Source: Rivularia sp. T60_A2020_040 (GTDB lineage: Bacteria; Cyanobacteriota; Cyanobacteriia; Cyanobacteriales; Nostocaceae). Taken from it: a DNA stretch of 64,000 bases. This document shows, one piece after another, positions 8,371 through 17,365 of this stretch. Under the pieces are notes generated by a model. That model had not been told where the DNA came from, did not search any database, and was given only the letters and a program-made list of their open reading frames with translations. The DNA lies in NCBI GenBank assembly GCA_015272215.1, contig JACYMD010000004.1:1-64000 (forward strand), given 5' to 3'. A program made the translations under genes and the position numbers. The first letter of the stretch is position 1, and every line of letters begins with the position of its first letter.

Positions 8371-8415
8371 GCGGGCATCCTGCCCGCTAGAAAAATATAA
8401 ATTAAATGCGCGATA
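8371..8415. repeat. Palindromic dispersed repeat (GCGGGCA hairpin plus conserved tail)
   Basis: GCGGGCA-TCC-TGCCCGC (8371-8387) is followed by a tail CTAGAAAAATATAAATTAAA and then TGCGCGA. The tail recurs inverted with one mismatch at 61939-61969, and a variant of the hairpin recurs at 63862-63881. Confidence 0.7.
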
Positions 8416-8432
8416 GCTTACTACCGGAGTTA

Positions 8433-8510
8433 GTTGACAGTTGACACCCAATTACCCATTACCCATTACCAATTCCCAATTACTCATTACCAATTCCCAA
8501 TTCCCAATTC
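8433..8510. repeat. Heptad array (ACCCATT / CCAATTC type)
   Basis: About ten degenerate heptads (two GTTGACA units, then ACCCATT, ACCAATT and CCCAATT variants) run up to the cobW-type gene, and the stop codon of that gene (TGA, complement at 8509-8511) overlaps the last array bases. Read in the gene direction the units contain TAA. Confidence 0.85.
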
Positions 8511-9477
8511 ACACAACACAAGCTTTAAATTCTTCTCTTAACTTGGCTTCATCAAGATTGCGTCCGATAAATACAAGTTCATTTTTACGGGTTTCGTTTT
8601 CCTTCCAAGGACGATCTGCTCTACCATCTAATAACATATGCACTCCTTGAAAAACAAAACGATTTTCTTCTCCAGCAATATTTAAAATTCCTTTAGTGCG
8701 GAAGATATCGGGACCTTGAGTTTGTAATAAATTACCTAACCACTTATCCAATTTATCACCATCAAGTTCACCTTCCTCTACTAATGCAACCGAATAAACG
8801 CTTTCATCGTGTTGGTGAGCATCTTCACCCAAAAAATCTGGATCGATTTCCAAAGCACGATTTAAATCAAAAGCTTTTACACCGAGTAATGCATCCATTT
8901 CCAACTTTGCATCTTGGGTACGATACACTTTTGCGATTGCGTTCATTCCCCGAATTCTATTTTCCAATTCTTCTAATTGCTCGTTCGTTACCAAATCTGT
9001 TTTATTAATCAAAATTACATCAGCGAAAGCGATTTGTTCTTGAGCTTCTTCTGCATCCCAATGTTGCCAAATATGCTTAGCATCAACTACAGTTACCACA
9101 GCATCGAGTAACAATTGTTCCCGCATATCTTCATCAACAAAGAATGTTTGAATTACTGGTGCGGGGTCAGCTAAACCCGTAGTTTCAATGACTAAATGGT
9201 CAAATTTGTGACGACGCTTCATTAAATTACCGATAATCCGCATCAAATCACCGCGAACAGTACAGCAAATACAGCCATTATTCATCTCAAAAATTTCTTC
9301 ATCAGTATCAATCACCAACTGATTATCAATACCCACTTCCCCAAATTCATTGACTATAACTGCAACTTTCTTACCATGTTCGTGAGTCAAAATCCGATTT
9401 AGTAAAGTTGTTTTTCCTGCTCCTAAATATCCAGTTAAAACGGTTACTGGTACTAAGTCTGTTTCTGTATTCATCAT
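8509..9477 (-). CDS. CobW/COG0523 family GTP-binding metallochaperone
   Basis: A G3E GTPase of the CobW/YjiA/COG0523 family, which delivers or handles zinc, cobalt or nickel. Motifs: Walker A GYLGAGKTT (about 16-24), the metal-binding NNGCICC (C69, C71, C72), ETTGLADP switch region and NKTD guanine-specificity motif. A C-terminal CobW_C domain follows. The frame is open to a GTG at 9501, but I place the start at the ATG at 9477, because GGAG lies 8 nt upstream of it. This gives a 322-residue protein. The metal is not determinable from sequence. A nested palindrome at 9536-9561 could be its operator. A WD40 protein gene follows on the same strand. Confidence 0.85.
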   Translation of the reverse strand: MMNTETDLVPVTVLTGYLGAGKTTLLNRILTHEHGKKVAVIVNEFGEVGIDNQLVIDTDEEIFEMNNGCICCTVRGDLMRIIGNLMKRRHKFDHLVIETTGLADPAPVIQTFFVDEDMREQLLLDAVVTVVDAKHIWQHWDAEEAQEQIAFADVILINKTDLVTNEQLEELENRIRGMNAIAKVYRTQDAKLEMDALLGVKAFDLNRALEIDPDFLGEDAHQHDESVYSVALVEEGELDGDKLDKWLGNLLQTQGPDIFRTKGILNIAGEENRFVFQGVHMLLDGRADRPWKENETRKNELVFIGRNLDEAKLREEFKACVV

Positions 9478-9535
9478 ATATATTTCTCCAATGTTTAACA
9501 CAAATAATATACAAAAAAAATTTTGGTGCTGCTTT

Positions 9536-9561
9536 TGATTATGTATAACAATTTATAATCA
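9536..9561. promoter_or_regulatory. Nested palindrome upstream of the CobW-type gene
   Basis: The outer arms TGATTAT (9536-9542) and ATAATCA (9555-9561) enclose inner arms TATAA (9544-9548) and TTATA (9553-9557). It lies about 60 bp upstream of the start codon, where a metalloregulator would bind. The arms resemble half of a Fur/Zur-type box, but the spacer is longer than the cyanobacterial Zur consensus I know, so assignment to a regulator is weak. Confidence 0.35.
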
Positions 9562-9753
9562 TATAACTAAAATCACGCCTTAATTTTCAACATTTTAATA
9601 AATAGTCAATTATTACTAGGTTATATCAGTAATAATTTCCCAAAAAACCATAATAATCCGGTTTGATTATTGAATAAATTCAAATATTGGTAGATATCGG
9701 TAGAGTCCCTTGATAACGTATCACAGCCTTATCTTCTCAGGGTAAGTAAGAAT

Positions 9754-10674
9754 CTACCGACTCACAGTAGTTGTCAAAAAAGGTAAAATCACCTGAGCAA
9801 TGGCATCGGGGTATTCCTCATGCATTCCCAAAGAGCCGGGAAGTAGCACGCTCTCGACTCTGGGTAAAGCTGCGATGGCTTCCATTTCTCGTCGCGATGA
9901 TTTTGGTGAAGACTCGCCAATTACCACCATAATCGGTATTGACATCCCCCTAATTAATCCTAGTAAATCGTTTCTATTTTTTGTCAAGTCAAGATTACCA
10001 GTTACAAAAGCCGCAGGAGCAAATCTTCCTCCCGGTTGCTGGGTACTTTCCCATTTATTCTGGATAAACTCCGGAGTTAATTTTCCTGCATCCACGTAAA
10101 CGTGACGACGATACATGAATTTTAAAAATGACGGTAAGGTGTTAAGTTGATAAAGGACTTGACCAATAATTGGTAATCTAACCGTTTCCTTGAATAAATT
10201 CCGTACTATTCCATTCATTCCCATCACTGCAAACGGACCTTGCCAAGTTGGTGCTACTAACACTATCCGGGAAAATACGGTAGGATATTTATCTGCTAAC
10301 CATAAAACATAAGGCGCACTATGACCAGCAGCTATTACAGCAACAGGCTTTCTGTCAAAACTAGTCAAGACAAAATCTTCCAAAAAGTCTCTGTATAAAG
10401 CAGGACTATAATCGGCTCTCGGTCGTCCAGAATCTCCAAAGCCCGGAAAATCCAGCGCTATCGCCTTATATTTAGCAGAAAGTCGTTTAGCAAGTCCGCT
10501 CATTTCCGCACGTGTAGAAACGGTGCTAAATGCAGGAAGCAGTAATACTGGAGAACCTTGACCCAAAGACTCATAAACTATAGGAAAATCTTGGTCTTCC
10601 CTATTCCATAAAAATTGTTCTACTACTCCCCCAATCCGCACGGGATAAGAAGTAGATGAAATGTCTGTTTTCAT
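9754..10674 (-). CDS. Alpha/beta fold hydrolase
   Basis: The 306-residue protein is a standard alpha/beta-hydrolase. The oxyanion strand is followed by LDFPGFGDSGRP (about 74-85), the nucleophile elbow is A-A-G-H-S-A (Ser119), a cap region is rich in hydrophobics (about 140-200), and the catalytic His is in GMHEEYP near the C-terminus. The acid is probably the Glu or Asp after IMVVIGES. No signal peptide is seen. Substrate unknown: this fold covers esterases, epoxide hydrolases and haloperoxidase-like enzymes. The start is ATG at 10674. SufE is 100 bp upstream on the same strand across a heptad array, so co-transcription is possible. Confidence 0.8.
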   Translation of the reverse strand: MKTDISSTSYPVRIGGVVEQFLWNREDQDFPIVYESLGQGSPVLLLPAFSTVSTRAEMSGLAKRLSAKYKAIALDFPGFGDSGRPRADYSPALYRDFLEDFVLTSFDRKPVAVIAAGHSAPYVLWLADKYPTVFSRIVLVAPTWQGPFAVMGMNGIVRNLFKETVRLPIIGQVLYQLNTLPSFLKFMYRRHVYVDAGKLTPEFIQNKWESTQQPGGRFAPAAFVTGNLDLTKNRNDLLGLIRGMSIPIMVVIGESSPKSSRREMEAIAALPRVESVLLPGSLGMHEEYPDAIAQVILPFLTTTVSR

Positions 10675-10692
10675 ACAAGTAAATCCCTGATC

Positions 10693-10742
10693 AGGTCAAA
10701 GGTTAGAGGTCAAAAGTTAGAGGTTAAAGGTTAGAGGTTGAA
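10693..10742. repeat. Heptad array (AGGTTAGAGGTCAAA type)
   Basis: About seven degenerate heptads (AGGTCAA, AGGTTAG, AAGTTAG) separate the sufE-like gene from the alpha/beta hydrolase gene. Confidence 0.75.
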
Positions 10743-10775
10743 AATTGGTAAATCTATTTTACAGGTGGCTGTGGT

Positions 10776-11216
10776 TTAGTTTGATGCAGATTGTTGAGAT
10801 TCTAATGCCTTTTTCTGCATAGTTTTAAAAATATTATAGAAACCATTAGCACGGGAAGGGGTTAAACTGACATTTAAACCAGTTTCTTGAATAAAATCTG
10901 GGGTTAGTTGAACAATTTGTGTCGGAGTTAATCCATTTAAACCTTCAATTAAAAGTGCTACTAAGCCTTTAGTTAATTGAGAATCGGAATCAGCTTGAAA
11001 AGTTACTTTGTCATCATTTAAGGAAGCAATAACGAAAACCTGAGAAACGCAGCCAGGAACTTTATTTTCAGCTATTTTGCCCGATTCTGGAAACTCAGGA
11101 AGTTTTTGACCATACCAAATTAACTGTTCATAACGTCGCTTGGGATCAGAAGCACGTTTGAAGCGTTGGACAATTTTCGCAAGAGCGGGTGGTAAAGAAT
11201 CTAAAGAAGAGGACAT
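10776..11216 (-). CDS. sufE: SufE family Fe-S cluster assembly sulfur acceptor
   Basis: This 146-residue SufE protein accepts persulfide sulfur from a SufS-type cysteine desulfurase and stimulates it during iron-sulfur cluster assembly. The acceptor cysteine is in the conserved VPGCVSQV motif (Cys56). The preceding RYEQLIWYGQKLP helix and the C-terminal SRANGF(Y)NIF motif are diagnostic. The length is normal for the family. A cysteine desulfurase gene is present at 40047-41204, but it is of the NifS/IscS-like type and distant, so partnership is not implied. PSI proteins encoded in the same window need Fe-S clusters, though no physical linkage exists. The ATG start is unambiguous. Confidence 0.9.
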   Translation of the reverse strand: MSSSLDSLPPALAKIVQRFKRASDPKRRYEQLIWYGQKLPEFPESGKIAENKVPGCVSQVFVIASLNDDKVTFQADSDSQLTKGLVALLIEGLNGLTPTQIVQLTPDFIQETGLNVSLTPSRANGFYNIFKTMQKKALESQQSASN

Positions 11217-11308
11217 TTTACAGACGAATTATAAAGCTCATCTCTTCGAGTGTAGATTATTTGAGAGCAATTAGAGCAATTATCAATTCTCAGTTGTTTG
11301 TAGAGTAG

Positions 11309-11429
11309 AGAAGTCGGGTTTTTTAGGATAAATATTTGTAAAAACCTGCTAAAAACCCGACTTCTTGCTTGAGGTTTTTAGGATAAATAGCTGTAACACT
11401 CTTACAAACCTGCTAAAAACCCGACTTCT
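11309..11429. repeat. Dispersed hairpin repeat, one and a half copies
   Basis: A complete copy runs from 11309 (AGAAGTCGGGTTTTT) to 11365 (AAAAACCCGACTTCT). It is followed by a second interior plus right arm only (11415-11429), which looks like a partial duplication: the words TTTTAGGATAAATA and CCTGCTAAAAACCCG occur twice. It lies downstream of the 111-aa secreted-protein gene (minus strand). Confidence 0.8.
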
Positions 11430-11446
11430 AGACCTAAAAATTCACG

Positions 11447-11782
11447 TTAAACTAAAGGAGGTAAACCGCGTATTTGACGTAAAGCATTTAAGCAAGACGG
11501 ACAATCGCAACCGAACAAAGCAACAGAAGCATCGCTTTCTTCTTCAGTAAATTCTAATGCAGGTAATTCATCAGAATTTAAATCATTTTGTCTATTTAAG
11601 CGAGTACAAGCCAAACTGGGATTTGCTACAGCTACAGTCGCTTTTCTTCCGCAAGAAAACTGACTCGGAGTAGGATTAACTGTTTGATTAGCGCTAGCTG
11701 GCTGAGTAAAAACCGCCATTGACACTATAGACGAAAACAAAATAGGGCTGGAAAGTAACGTAAGAAAAAATTTTTTGTTCAT
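11447..11782 (-). CDS. Small secreted protein with C-terminal G-C-x-C-x-x-C motif (second copy)
   Basis: A 111-residue protein with a clear signal peptide (hydrophobic 6-28, cleavage near P-A-S-A-N at 31/32). The mature part has cysteines at 44 and 59, an acidic stretch (ELPALEFTEEESD, about 72-84) and the motif ALFGCDCPSC (88-97; C92, C94, C97) followed by a basic LRQIRGLPP tail. The order signal peptide - variable linker - GCxCxxC - basic tail matches the 90-residue protein at 6748-7020, so I treat the two as members of one unnamed family. The five cysteines could form disulfides or bind a metal in the periplasm, but neither is shown. The start is ATG at 11782. Confidence 0.65.
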   Translation of the reverse strand: MNKKFFLTLLSSPILFSSIVSMAVFTQPASANQTVNPTPSQFSCGRKATVAVANPSLACTRLNRQNDLNSDELPALEFTEEESDASVALFGCDCPSCLNALRQIRGLPPLV

Positions 11783-12301
11783 TTATCTGACAATTGTTGT
11801 AACTAGGGAAGCTTTAAGACTTTAATTTTTTCACATTCATTGGTAGCTGCTCAGTAAATTTTATACAATACTACTCCTATCTACCAGATAACGCGAAAAT
11901 AGCCGTTTATTCGCAAGCAAAGACAAAGTAGAAATTCAGTTATAATCCTTAACCTTCGGAATTGCTTCACCCTGAAAATTTTTATTTTTTTTATTTGCTA
12001 ACAGCACAATTGGAAGTCAAAATAGTTTACCGAATAATTGCACAGTCAACGATAATAAAAGACAAGTTGAAATTTATAGTAAGTTTAAGCCATCGACTGC
12101 CTTTATATTAGTCAAGTTCCCTACCAATTGGGGAAAGGGATGGGGAGACTTTCGGGATGGGGAGATTGGGAGAAATAAATAACAACTGTTAACTGTCAAC
12201 TGTCCACTGTCAACTGTCAACTGTCAACTGTCCTGGTGGTTTCCTCACTACCCCTACAGGGTCTACAATTCCTTTGTAGATTTAAAAGTAAAAAGTAAAA
12301 C
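11783..12301. other. Intergenic region before dapB
   Basis: No gene is visible. Apart from AT-rich sequence it contains a (CAACTGT)n array at 12184-12232. Both flanking promoters should lie here, since the neighbours are divergent. Confidence 0.5.
12184..12232. repeat. Heptanucleotide tandem array (CAACTGT)n
   Basis: Seven units, the same unit as the array at positions 1-77, lie 70 bp upstream of dapB. In this orientation the plus strand contains no stop codon. Confidence 0.85.
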
Positions 12302-13132
12302 ATGGCTAATCAAGGACTTATACCAGTTGTTGTTAATGGTGCTGCGGGGAAAATGGGTAGGGAGGTAATCAAAGCTGTTGCACAAGCACCTGATATGAAT
12401 TTAGTGGGTGCGATTGATACCAGTCCCGAACACCAGAATAAGGATGCAGGAGAGTTGGCTGGTTTGAGCGAACCTCTGGAAGTTCCTATTACTAACCAAA
12501 TGGAACCGATGCTGGCATTTGCTGCTCAAGAAAGAGAACCTGGGGTTGTCGTTGATTTTACCCATCCAGATTCAGTATATGATAACATTCGTAGCGCGAT
12601 CGCCTATGGTGTGCGTCCTGTGGTTGGCACTACTGGATTAAGCCCGGAGCAAATTCAAGATTTGGCAAATTTTGCCGATAAAGCTTCTACTGGATGTTTG
12701 ATTATTCCTAATTTTTCCATTGGAATGGTACTACTCCAACAAGCAGCAATTGCAGCATCGCAGTATTTTGACCATGTTGAAATTATCGAACTACATCACA
12801 ATCAAAAAGCTGATGCACCCAGCGGCACCGCAATCAAAACCGCTCAAATGCTCGGAGAATTAGGTAAAACCTATAACCAAGCTACAGTAAATGAAACAGA
12901 GAAAATACCAGGAGCGCGGGGAAGTCAAGCTGATGAAGGAATCAGAATTCATAGTATTCGTTTACCTGGTTTAATTGCTCATCAAGAAGTAATTTTTGGC
13001 TCACCAGGTGAAATTTATACCTTACGACATGATACCAGCGATAGAACTTGCTATATGCCAGGAGTATTACTAGCAATTCGCAAAGTTCTTCAGTTAAAGT
13101 CGTTAGTATATGGATTAGAGAAGATTATTTAA
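12302..13132 (+). CDS. dapB: 4-hydroxy-tetrahydrodipicolinate reductase
   Basis: DapB catalyses the NAD(P)H-dependent reduction step of the diaminopimelate/lysine pathway in the cytosol. The 276-residue protein has the N-terminal dinucleotide-binding motif [12 protein letters not shown] (about 11-22), the GTTGLSPEQ motif, [10 protein letters not shown], and the family signature [15 protein letters not shown] (about 162-176), which holds the catalytic His and the substrate-binding Lys. The length is typical. The start is ATG at 12302. No strong Shine-Dalgarno sequence is visible (AAGTAAAAAGTAAAAC precedes it). The gene is followed by an unrelated membrane protein gene in the same direction. 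Confidence 0.95.
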   Translation: MANQGLIPVVVNGAAGKMGREVIKAVAQAPDMNLVGAIDTSPEHQNKDAGELAGLSEPLEVPITNQMEPMLAFAAQEREPGVVVDFTHPDSVYDNIRSAIAYGVRPVVGTTGLSPEQIQDLANFADKASTGCLIIPNFSIGMVLLQQAAIAASQYFDHVEIIELHHNQKADAPSGTAIKTAQMLGELGKTYNQATVNETEKIPGARGSQADEGIRIHSIRLPGLIAHQEVIFGSPGEIYTLRHDTSDRTCYMPGVLLAIRKVLQLKSLVYGLEKII

Positions 13133-13186
13133 TCTCAAAATCGGACACTTGTTATAACTCTTGAAGAGCAACGCAGTGACCGAATA

Positions 13187-13227
13187 ATCCAAAATCTAAA
13201 ATCTAAAATCTAAAATCTAAAATCTAA
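13187..13227. repeat. (AAAATCT)n array abutting a start codon
   Basis: Five to six units run directly into the ATG at 13228, so the next gene has no Shine-Dalgarno sequence and its entire proximal leader is repeat. Confidence 0.85.
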
Positions 13228-13965
13228 ATGCTTGTCCCATTGACACGCGAGAAGTTTGAACAATTAGTTCCCCTAATCGCAACTGGTTCTCAGTATAAAT
13301 ACTATTGGGGGAAATTTTCCAATTTCTTGCAACGACTATTAATATCCGTAGTTATTGCAGCAATTGTTTTACTTGTAAAAGTTATTTTTCGGCTTGCTAC
13401 AGGTCCAATTCTATTTTTCTTGGGACTGATAGGGGCTTTTTATTGGTTATGGGGTCCAGTTTTATGGGCTAGTTTACGAAATATAAAATGTCGTCGTTAC
13501 AAGTACGGTGGTTTTTTTCGCGGTAGAGTCTTGGACTGGTGGATTACAGAAGAATTGCTTGGTAAGCAAGAAACAGTCAACAACCGAGGTGATTTAGTAA
13601 TTGTCGAAAATCGCGAAAAACGACTTAACTTAGAAGTCGGAGACGAAACCGGATTTACTGCTTTATTCCAAGCACCATTAAAAGTTTCTCACAAAATGAT
13701 TAATCGCGGACAGGTAGCAGAAATGTTGGTCATGTCCAACTATGGCGATTTAAGCACAATCGAAGAAATAACCGATATATATATTCCCAGTCGCAACTTA
13801 TGGGTAAGCGATTATCCTTTCTTACGTCAAGATTACTTCAAAGAAGTAAGTCGTCTTATCCGCGATGATAGAGAAGAAAGACCTCGCAATCGTCCCCGTC
13901 GTCGTCCACCCAGAGATAGAAGTCGAGAAATTGAAAGGTACTACGATGAAGAAGAATGGGGTTAG
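13228..13965 (+). CDS. Conserved cyanobacterial membrane protein, function unknown
   Basis: The 245-residue protein has two adjacent transmembrane helices (about 35-55 and 58-80), a soluble central domain (about 90-205), and a strongly basic then acidic C-terminal tail rich in Arg-Pro (DREERPRNRPRRRPP, about 216-230, ending EEEWG). Similar cyanobacterial proteins are sometimes labelled as phosphate transporter permeases, but I see no permease motif and do not adopt that name. The start ATG directly follows a heptad array and lacks a ribosome binding site. The stop codon TAG (13963-13965) is formed by the next array, (AGGAGTT)n. It is co-directional with dapB, 95 bp downstream. Confidence 0.7.
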   Translation: MLVPLTREKFEQLVPLIATGSQYKYYWGKFSNFLQRLLISVVIAAIVLLVKVIFRLATGPILFFLGLIGAFYWLWGPVLWASLRNIKCRRYKYGGFFRGRVLDWWITEELLGKQETVNNRGDLVIVENREKRLNLEVGDETGFTALFQAPLKVSHKMINRGQVAEMLVMSNYGDLSTIEEITDIYIPSRNLWVSDYPFLRQDYFKEVSRLIRDDREERPRNRPRRRPPRDRSREIERYYDEEEWG

Positions 13966-14014
13966 GAGTTAGGAGTTAGGAGTTAGGAGTTATGAGTTAT
14001 GAGTTATGAGTTAT
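13961..14014. repeat. Heptad array (AGGAGTT)n / (ATGAGTT)n
   Basis: Four AGGAGTT units are followed by three ATGAGTT units. The stop codon of the membrane protein gene lies inside the first unit. Confidence 0.9.
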
Positions 14015-14042
14015 TACACCTTTGACCTTTTTTAACCTTTGA

Positions 14043-14339
14043 TCATTCTAATAATTCTGCAAGGTCTTCTAAAGGATATTCTGGTTCTTCGGGACAAAAT
14101 TCTACACAAATTCGGATTTTTCCCTTTTTCCAACCTCTAGCACCTAACTTCAAAATTTCACAATCAATACCTTGATCAAAAAAAGATGCTTCTGGCATCT
14201 GAAAACTAATATATTTCTGTATAACTTCTAGCAATTCTAAAACTTTAAAAGTCGTAGATATTTCGAGATTTTCAAAATCTTTAGAATTTATAATCGATAT
14301 AACTTCGTTACGTTCTAATCGCTCGAACTGTTTTTCCAT
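14043..14339 (-). CDS. KGK domain protein
   Basis: A 98-residue acidic protein with the KGK signature G-A-R-G-W-K-K-G-K-I-R-I (about 67-78) followed by a beta strand and EFCPEEPE. KGK-domain proteins are short cyanobacterial proteins of unknown function. The N-terminal part is helical (ERNEVISIINS, then FKVLELLEVIQKYI). There is no signal peptide or membrane segment. ATG start at 14339. It is convergent with the preceding membrane protein gene, and the two gene ends are separated only by the heptad array. Confidence 0.75.
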   Translation of the reverse strand: MEKQFERLERNEVISIINSKDFENLEISTTFKVLELLEVIQKYISFQMPEASFFDQGIDCEILKLGARGWKKGKIRICVEFCPEEPEYPLEDLAELLE

Positions 14340-14603
14340 ACTAATTTTTTATACTTAAACTTATACTTAAATAATTTGCATTATCATTCTTATTGGGATA
14401 TTGCTCGCTTTTATGATTTATCAAGTTATAAGTCGGTGAATGGTCATTCATTGTATATCCTGATTCTATTATTTAGTCATACCAAATTGTCTATAAACTA
14501 TATGTAATGACATTTACCTTTATTAATATTTTGCAATATCTTGAATAAAGTGTGAAGGTATCCCCTCGAAATTTCGGCGTAGGGGTTATTGAGGCATCCA
14601 TGA

Positions 14604-14790
14604 TCAACCAAAAGGATTAGAAGCAAATTTATTGCGAATAATTGTCCCTAAAGATGGAATATTTTCAAATTGAGAAATACGGTTGCGAATGTATTCAAAA
14701 AAGCTGAGTCCCAACTTTCGAGTAGTGTCAACAAGGCACATAAAAATATCCCAAGCGTTTGTGCCTTGTTTCGTCTGGGTTGCGTAACTA
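14604..14790 (-). pseudogene. C-terminal remnant of a transposase
   Basis: Reading the minus strand gives about 60 codons (GTNAWDIFMCLVDTTRKLG, then FFEYIRNRIS, then IPSLGTIIRNKF) ending in TGA at 14604-14606. The tail resembles the C-terminal end of several cyanobacterial transposases, in which a conserved segment after the catalytic region has the form G-x-x-A-W-D-I-F-M-S-L. An in-frame stop lies just upstream (14808-14810) and no catalytic region is left, so this is a decayed fragment. The IS family cannot be named with confidence. Confidence 0.55.
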
Positions 14791-14950
14791 TTGTTTATTT
14801 TTTGTATTTAGTATCAATAAACAATAATCTATTGATATCCAAAAAATTTAAATATTTTTAGTTTCTATTGAAAATTCTCTGATTGTTTATTCGTAATTGC
14901 GCTTCAATCAAGATAACGCAATTACAAACCTCAGCTATACGAAAGAATAT

Positions 14951-16630
14951 TTATTCTTCAATTAATTCTCTACTCGGTTGCTCCGTTACAGGTACATTTT
15001 CAGGTATTTCAACTTCGGGAGAAACTTCAGGAATTGTACGTCGAGGAAGCTTGAAATATTCTTTTAGTTTTTTAGTTGTAGACTGTTTTGTTTCTGGAGT
15101 TACTTCTATTTGTGGTTCGTTTTTCAACGGTTGAATAATTTCAGGTAATGTCGGTGGTAATTCGGGAGTCGGTTCTATTTTTGGTTCTCTATCACGATTC
15201 AAATATTTATCAAATCTCGTCTTTGTTGGTATTTCTTTTGTTGGAAATTCTGGTGTAATTTCTGGTGTTGGAGTTTCAATTACTTCTGGAATCGTTTCTT
15301 CTAAGTTAGTTTCCGGTTGCGGTGTTTCCATTATTTCTGGAATCGTTGTTTTATCTTCTTTTCCGCGCTTAAATCTCTCAAAAAATCCTCTTGGTTGTTC
15401 TAATTTCTCTTCTAAATTAATTTCCGGTTGTGGTGTTTCAATTACTTCTGGAATTGTCTCTTCTAAACTAGTTTCCGGTTGTGGTGTTTCAATTACTTCT
15501 GGAATTATCTCTTCTAAATTAGTTTCCGGTTGTGGTGTTTCAATCGCTTCTGGATTTGGTATTTTTTCTGTTTCACCACGCTTAAATCGCTTGAAAAATC
15601 CACCTTCTGATTCTTCTGATTCTTCTGATTTTTCTAATTGATTCTCAACGGGTATTTCAACTGCATAATCTGCGTCTACAATTCCACGTAAATCTTCAGA
15701 TGCAAGTTCTCCCCGAACAATTTTTGCAAGAGTATCTTTACCTTTAGATTCGTAATTAATAACTCTAACTGTACTATTAAAAACGTTTTTTACTGGATTA
15801 CCTTGATTATCGAGAAATTCTAGTTTTACCCAGTTTTTACCTGTATTAAAACCTTTAAGATATAACGATTGCCACCTATCAATAATAAAACTTTCACCAT
15901 TAATTGTGCAGCGAATTCGCCAATCTGCGATCGCGCTGTCTGGATTATCTTGAGCTAAAAGATGTAAAGGAGCGTTAGTCAGGTAAAAATCAAGTAAAAT
16001 CGGCTCTGCGCCATAACTACCTTGGGGATGATTGTAAGTTAATATTGGCAGGTTGCTATCTGGATTGTTATCATCGCTTTTAGTGAATACATGAAATTTA
16101 GTTTGAGCATAGGCACCTTCGTTTTTAAAGCTTTCATGCCAAGGACGAGAAGCAAATACACGCAGTGTATGAGTACCCGGTGATAAGTCTACTAACTCCA
16201 ACGGTTGACTTAAATCATAAACTTCTAATTCTGGTTGATTATCTAAAATTACCTTTAAATGTGAACCAAGTCCATATTTTGCGTTTTTAAATATTGGTAA
16301 ATCTTTAACTTGTAACTTAACTTGTAATTTATCTTCTTGTAATACTTGTTCTGGTTGAGGATTAAGTATTTTTACCTGGGGCTGATATACTTCTAAAGTT
16401 TGGCGTAATTCTTGAATAACTTCGGGAGGAGCAACTTCAGAAAATTTTCGGGAAAGTTGAGCGTTCTTTTGCTCTATTGGTTCAGATAATTTAATTGATA
16501 CATCTTGACTAACCGCTTTACCTCCGCAAGCAGTTAAACTTAATACCAACATCGATATGATCAAGGTCTTAAACAGTGCGTACCTGTTCCGAATCAGCTT
16601 TGTTAAAGCCTTAGTAAGCAATGAATTCAT
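14951..16630 (-). CDS. Putative lipoprotein with Pro/Glu-rich repeats
   Basis: I place the start at the ATG at 16630, giving 559 residues with a lipoprotein signal peptide (basic start, hydrophobic stretch, lipobox S-L-T-A-C-G-G). The frame itself stays open to 16723. The N-terminal half (to about residue 310) is a globular region with several Ig-like strand patterns (for example PGTHTLRVFASRPWHESF). The C-terminal half is low complexity, with repeated units of the type E-T-P-Q-P-E-T and P-E-V-I-E-T-P, and with two copies of G-F-F-x-R-F-K-R-G spaced between them. The membrane side and function are unknown. The repeated DNA units (GGTGTTTCAATTACTTCTGG) suggest recent internal duplication. Confidence 0.7.
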   Translation of the reverse strand: MNSLLTKALTKLIRNRYALFKTLIISMLVLSLTACGGKAVSQDVSIKLSEPIEQKNAQLSRKFSEVAPPEVIQELRQTLEVYQPQVKILNPQPEQVLQEDKLQVKLQVKDLPIFKNAKYGLGSHLKVILDNQPELEVYDLSQPLELVDLSPGTHTLRVFASRPWHESFKNEGAYAQTKFHVFTKSDDNNPDSNLPILTYNHPQGSYGAEPILLDFYLTNAPLHLLAQDNPDSAIADWRIRCTINGESFIIDRWQSLYLKGFNTGKNWVKLEFLDNQGNPVKNVFNSTVRVINYESKGKDTLAKIVRGELASEDLRGIVDADYAVEIPVENQLEKSEESEESEGGFFKRFKRGETEKIPNPEAIETPQPETNLEEIIPEVIETPQPETSLEETIPEVIETPQPEINLEEKLEQPRGFFERFKRGKEDKTTIPEIMETPQPETNLEETIPEVIETPTPEITPEFPTKEIPTKTRFDKYLNRDREPKIEPTPELPPTLPEIIQPLKNEPQIEVTPETKQSTTKKLKEYFKLPRRTIPEVSPEVEIPENVPVTEQPSRELIEE

Positions 16631-17365
16631 TTTTTCTACCTGGCAGATTACTGTTGCTTCTATATTTATATCAATACTATAAAAAATACTTACAATCATG
16701 CCTAGGACATTAATCATAGACATAAAACTATTATTCAGTTAAATCTGAAATTCACCAATCCGCAATCAATTACAAATGCACATTGCAGATTGCACATTTT
16801 TATTCTCATACTTTATATTTGATAATCCAATACATAAAATATCTATATCAAAATATATATTTACAATATTTTACATATTAATTTGAAAGTTTGATTAAAG
16901 TTTGATTAGTATCTATATCTCGTTGAGAAGCATTAATCTTTAGCTAAAAATTTTATTGATGCTGTTTATAGTACCGATACTTAATGGCTATTTCAAATAT
17001 TGTGACCATAAGATAAAGCAATGTAAACATCATAGCGATGCTACCCGCTTGTATGGTATGCACAGCAAGAAATCTATCAAATGTTACTATTTGTAAAAAA
17101 AACATATAAACTATTGACTTTTGAACAAAGCCTAAAGCCTGAAAGTGCGATCGAGTAAAAAATTAGAGAAGTTTTAATTATTGTTAATCAGACGCTCACA
17201 ATGTGGGATAAATGACCTTATAATTCAACGAGAAAGCAATATTCACATAGAGTCTTTGCTGCTGAAAAAAGCATACAAGTGTAAACGCGATTATTAGCGT
17301 CACATTTATTTGTAAAGACAACTAGTGGAAAAATCCTCAGTCCTTTTTTTTAGAGAGGAGGTCGA
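16631..17365. promoter_or_regulatory. AT-rich psaA upstream region
   Basis: About 735 bp without a gene separate the lipoprotein from psaA. The promoter and leader of the light-regulated psaAB operon must be here. I see no tandem array or known operator. The only clear element is the ribosome binding site GGAGG at 17357-17361, 4 nt before the psaA ATG. Confidence 0.5.

Noticed and set aside
8441-8650. Frame on the plus strand over the heptad array and cobW end
   Set aside because: Low-complexity Asn/Pro/Ile repeats from the array, antisense to the CobW-type gene.
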